NCBI GenBank assembly: GCA_947259475.1 | Contig: CAMYLW010000279.1 | Span: 1-5,974 of the forward strand | DNA: 5,974 nucleotides | From: Thermodesulfobacteriota bacterium | GTDB lineage: Bacteria; Desulfobacterota; Syntrophobacteria; BM002 | Direction of reading: 5' to 3' | Part shown: one piece after another, positions 5,082-5,974 of the stretch | Numbering within the stretch: position 1 is the first letter of the stretch | How the letters are laid out: each line of letters opens with the position of its first letter | Position numbers and translations under genes: made by a program | The notes under the pieces: model-generated | Told to the model about the DNA's origin: nothing | Seen by the model: the letters and a program-made list of their open reading frames with translations, nothing else | Databases searched by the model: none

Positions 5082-5974
5082 TGAAACTCCAGAGAACGCC
5101 GGCGGCTATGGCAGAACCGATAACCCCCGCAACATTTGGCGCCATGGCGTGCATGAGCAAATAGTTACTTGGATCCTCTGCGTTGCCTACCATCTGCACT
5201 ACTCGGGCCGAATCCGGCACCGCCGACACTCCGGCTGCACCGAGCAGGGGGTTAATTTTATCGCGGCTAAGGAGGTTCATCAGTTTCGCAAAAATCACCC
5301 CTCCTGCCGTGGCGACCATGAAGGAGCAGGCGCCAAGGATAAATATACCCATGGACTTGCCAGTAAGAAATACATCAGCCTGGGTGCTGGCACCTACGGT
5401 TAGACCGAGAACAATTGTTACTGTATCCACCACAGCAGTTCTGGCGGTTCTCGCCAGGCGGTCAGTAACCAGACATTCCTTTAGAAGATTGCCAAAAAAG
5501 AGCATGCCAAGCAAGGGCAGGGCGGCAGGTGCCAAGAAGCAGCAAAACAAGAATCCCACAATGGGAAAGAGGATTTTCTCTTGCGAACTCACCTCCCTGA
5601 GATCACTCATTTTGATGAGACGTTCTTCTCGGCTGGTGAGCAGTCTCATAATCGGTGGCTGGATCACCGGCACCAAGGCCATGTATGAATAGGCTGCGAT
5701 GGCAATGGGTCCCACCAGGTGAGGTGCCAACTTGGCCGACAGAAAGATGGCGGTGGGGCCGTCCGCACCACCAATTATGCCGATAGAAGCTGCTTCTTTA
5801 GGGACAAAATCCAGAAATAGAGCCCCTAAAAATGTCATAAAAACACCCAGTTGCGCAGCTGCACCCAGCAAAATGAGTTTGGGCCTGGCCAGAAGTGTGG
5901 AAAAATCTGTCATGGCACCAATACCCAAAAAGATCAACGGAGGATAAATACCCTTACTCACTCCAAAGTAGAGG
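5074..5974 (-). CDS. oadB: Na+-translocating decarboxylase beta subunit (partial, N-terminus beyond right edge)
   Basis: Integral membrane subunit of the sodium-pumping biotin-dependent decarboxylases (oxaloacetate, methylmalonyl-CoA or glutaconyl-CoA); it decarboxylates carboxybiotin and exports Na+. The reading frame stays open to the right edge (LYFGVSKG), so the GTG at 5961 is internal, not the start. About 300 residues are present; the family usually has 370-430. Visible hallmarks are [41 protein letters not shown] with the conserved Asp, [37 protein letters not shown] and [13 protein letters not shown] close to the end. The sequence is intact with no frameshift. The substrate cannot be told from the beta subunit; the alpha and biotin-carrier subunits are not in the window. 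The next gene overlaps its stop by 8 nt. Confidence 0.95.
   Translation of the reverse strand, partial: LYFGVSKGIYPPLIFLGIGAMTDFSTLLARPKLILLGAAAQLGVFMTFLGALFLDFVPKEAASIGIIGGADGPTAIFLSAKLAPHLVGPIAIAAYSYMALVPVIQPPIMRLLTSREERLIKMSDLREVSSQEKILFPIVGFLFCCFLAPAALPLLGMLFFGNLLKECLVTDRLARTARTAVVDTVTIVLGLTVGASTQADVFLTGKSMGIFILGACSFMVATAGGVIFAKLMNLLSRDKINPLLGAAGVSAVPDSARVVQMVGNAEDPSNYLLMHAMAPNVAGVIGSAIAAGVLWSFIG
5087..5090 (-). promoter_or_regulatory. Ribosome binding site for the TTG-started zinc-ribbon gene
   Basis: GGAG on the minus strand inside the last codons of the decarboxylase gene, 5 nt before TTG 5081. It is the main reason for accepting the non-ATG start. Confidence 0.6.

Noticed and set aside
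4783..5403. 206-residue plus-strand reading frame
   Set aside because: Antisense to the zinc-ribbon gene and the decarboxylase beta subunit, both strongly supported; composition is that of a shadow frame.
5959..5961. GTG as start of the decarboxylase beta subunit
   Set aside because: The frame remains open to the window edge with family-like residues (LYFG) before it, and the protein would lack its first membrane segments.

Overview
The window reads as ordinary bacterial chromosome. The gene repertoire suggests an anaerobic Gram-negative of the Desulfobacterota (former Deltaproteobacteria) type: a Fur/FeoA iron module, a fused membrane/spermidine-synthase-like protein, a Na+-translocating decarboxylase beta subunit, and intergenic regions full of palindromic and short tandem repeats. 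That assignment is inference from gene content; there is no rRNA or other marker gene in the window.

Left third (1-1467, all minus strand): an iron-regulation and iron-uptake operon, read right to left. A near-consensus sigma70 promoter (1439-1467) is overlapped by a 7+7 bp palindrome, a likely autoregulatory operator. It drives a canonical-length Fur-family repressor (977-1411). Next comes a second Fur-like protein fused at its C-terminus to a FeoA SH3-like domain (204-902). Then comes a stand-alone FeoA that runs off the left edge (1-101), presumably towards feoB. The Fur half of the fusion keeps the metal ligands but has lost the usual recognition-helix residues. This is the most unusual protein in the window.

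Intergenic 1468-2094: no gene. It holds an imperfect palindrome of about 290 bp (1640-1929) built around two REP-like hairpins, flanked by short GTTGGAG repeats on the left and a patch of direct and inverted repeats on the right.

Middle (2095-4306, plus strand): a large membrane protein gene of the fused MFS/spermidine-synthase-like type. Seven predicted N-terminal helices precede a methyltransferase-fold spermidine-synthase-like domain with a non-canonical active-site loop. A second seven-helix module follows in another reading frame. The two reading frames overlap by 62 nt and look like one protein of about 730 residues broken by a +1 shift near 3628.

Convergent intergenic 4307-4595: no gene. 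Its ends are a 37-bp imperfect inverted repeat, and inside lie three hairpins in a row and a four-unit 9-bp CTTCGTG tandem repeat.

Right part (4596-5974, minus strand): the beta subunit of a sodium-pumping biotin-dependent decarboxylase, cut by the right edge. It overlaps by 8 nt a small zinc-ribbon protein with a Tudor-like C-terminus that starts at TTG. The two form a translationally coupled pair convergent with the membrane protein gene.
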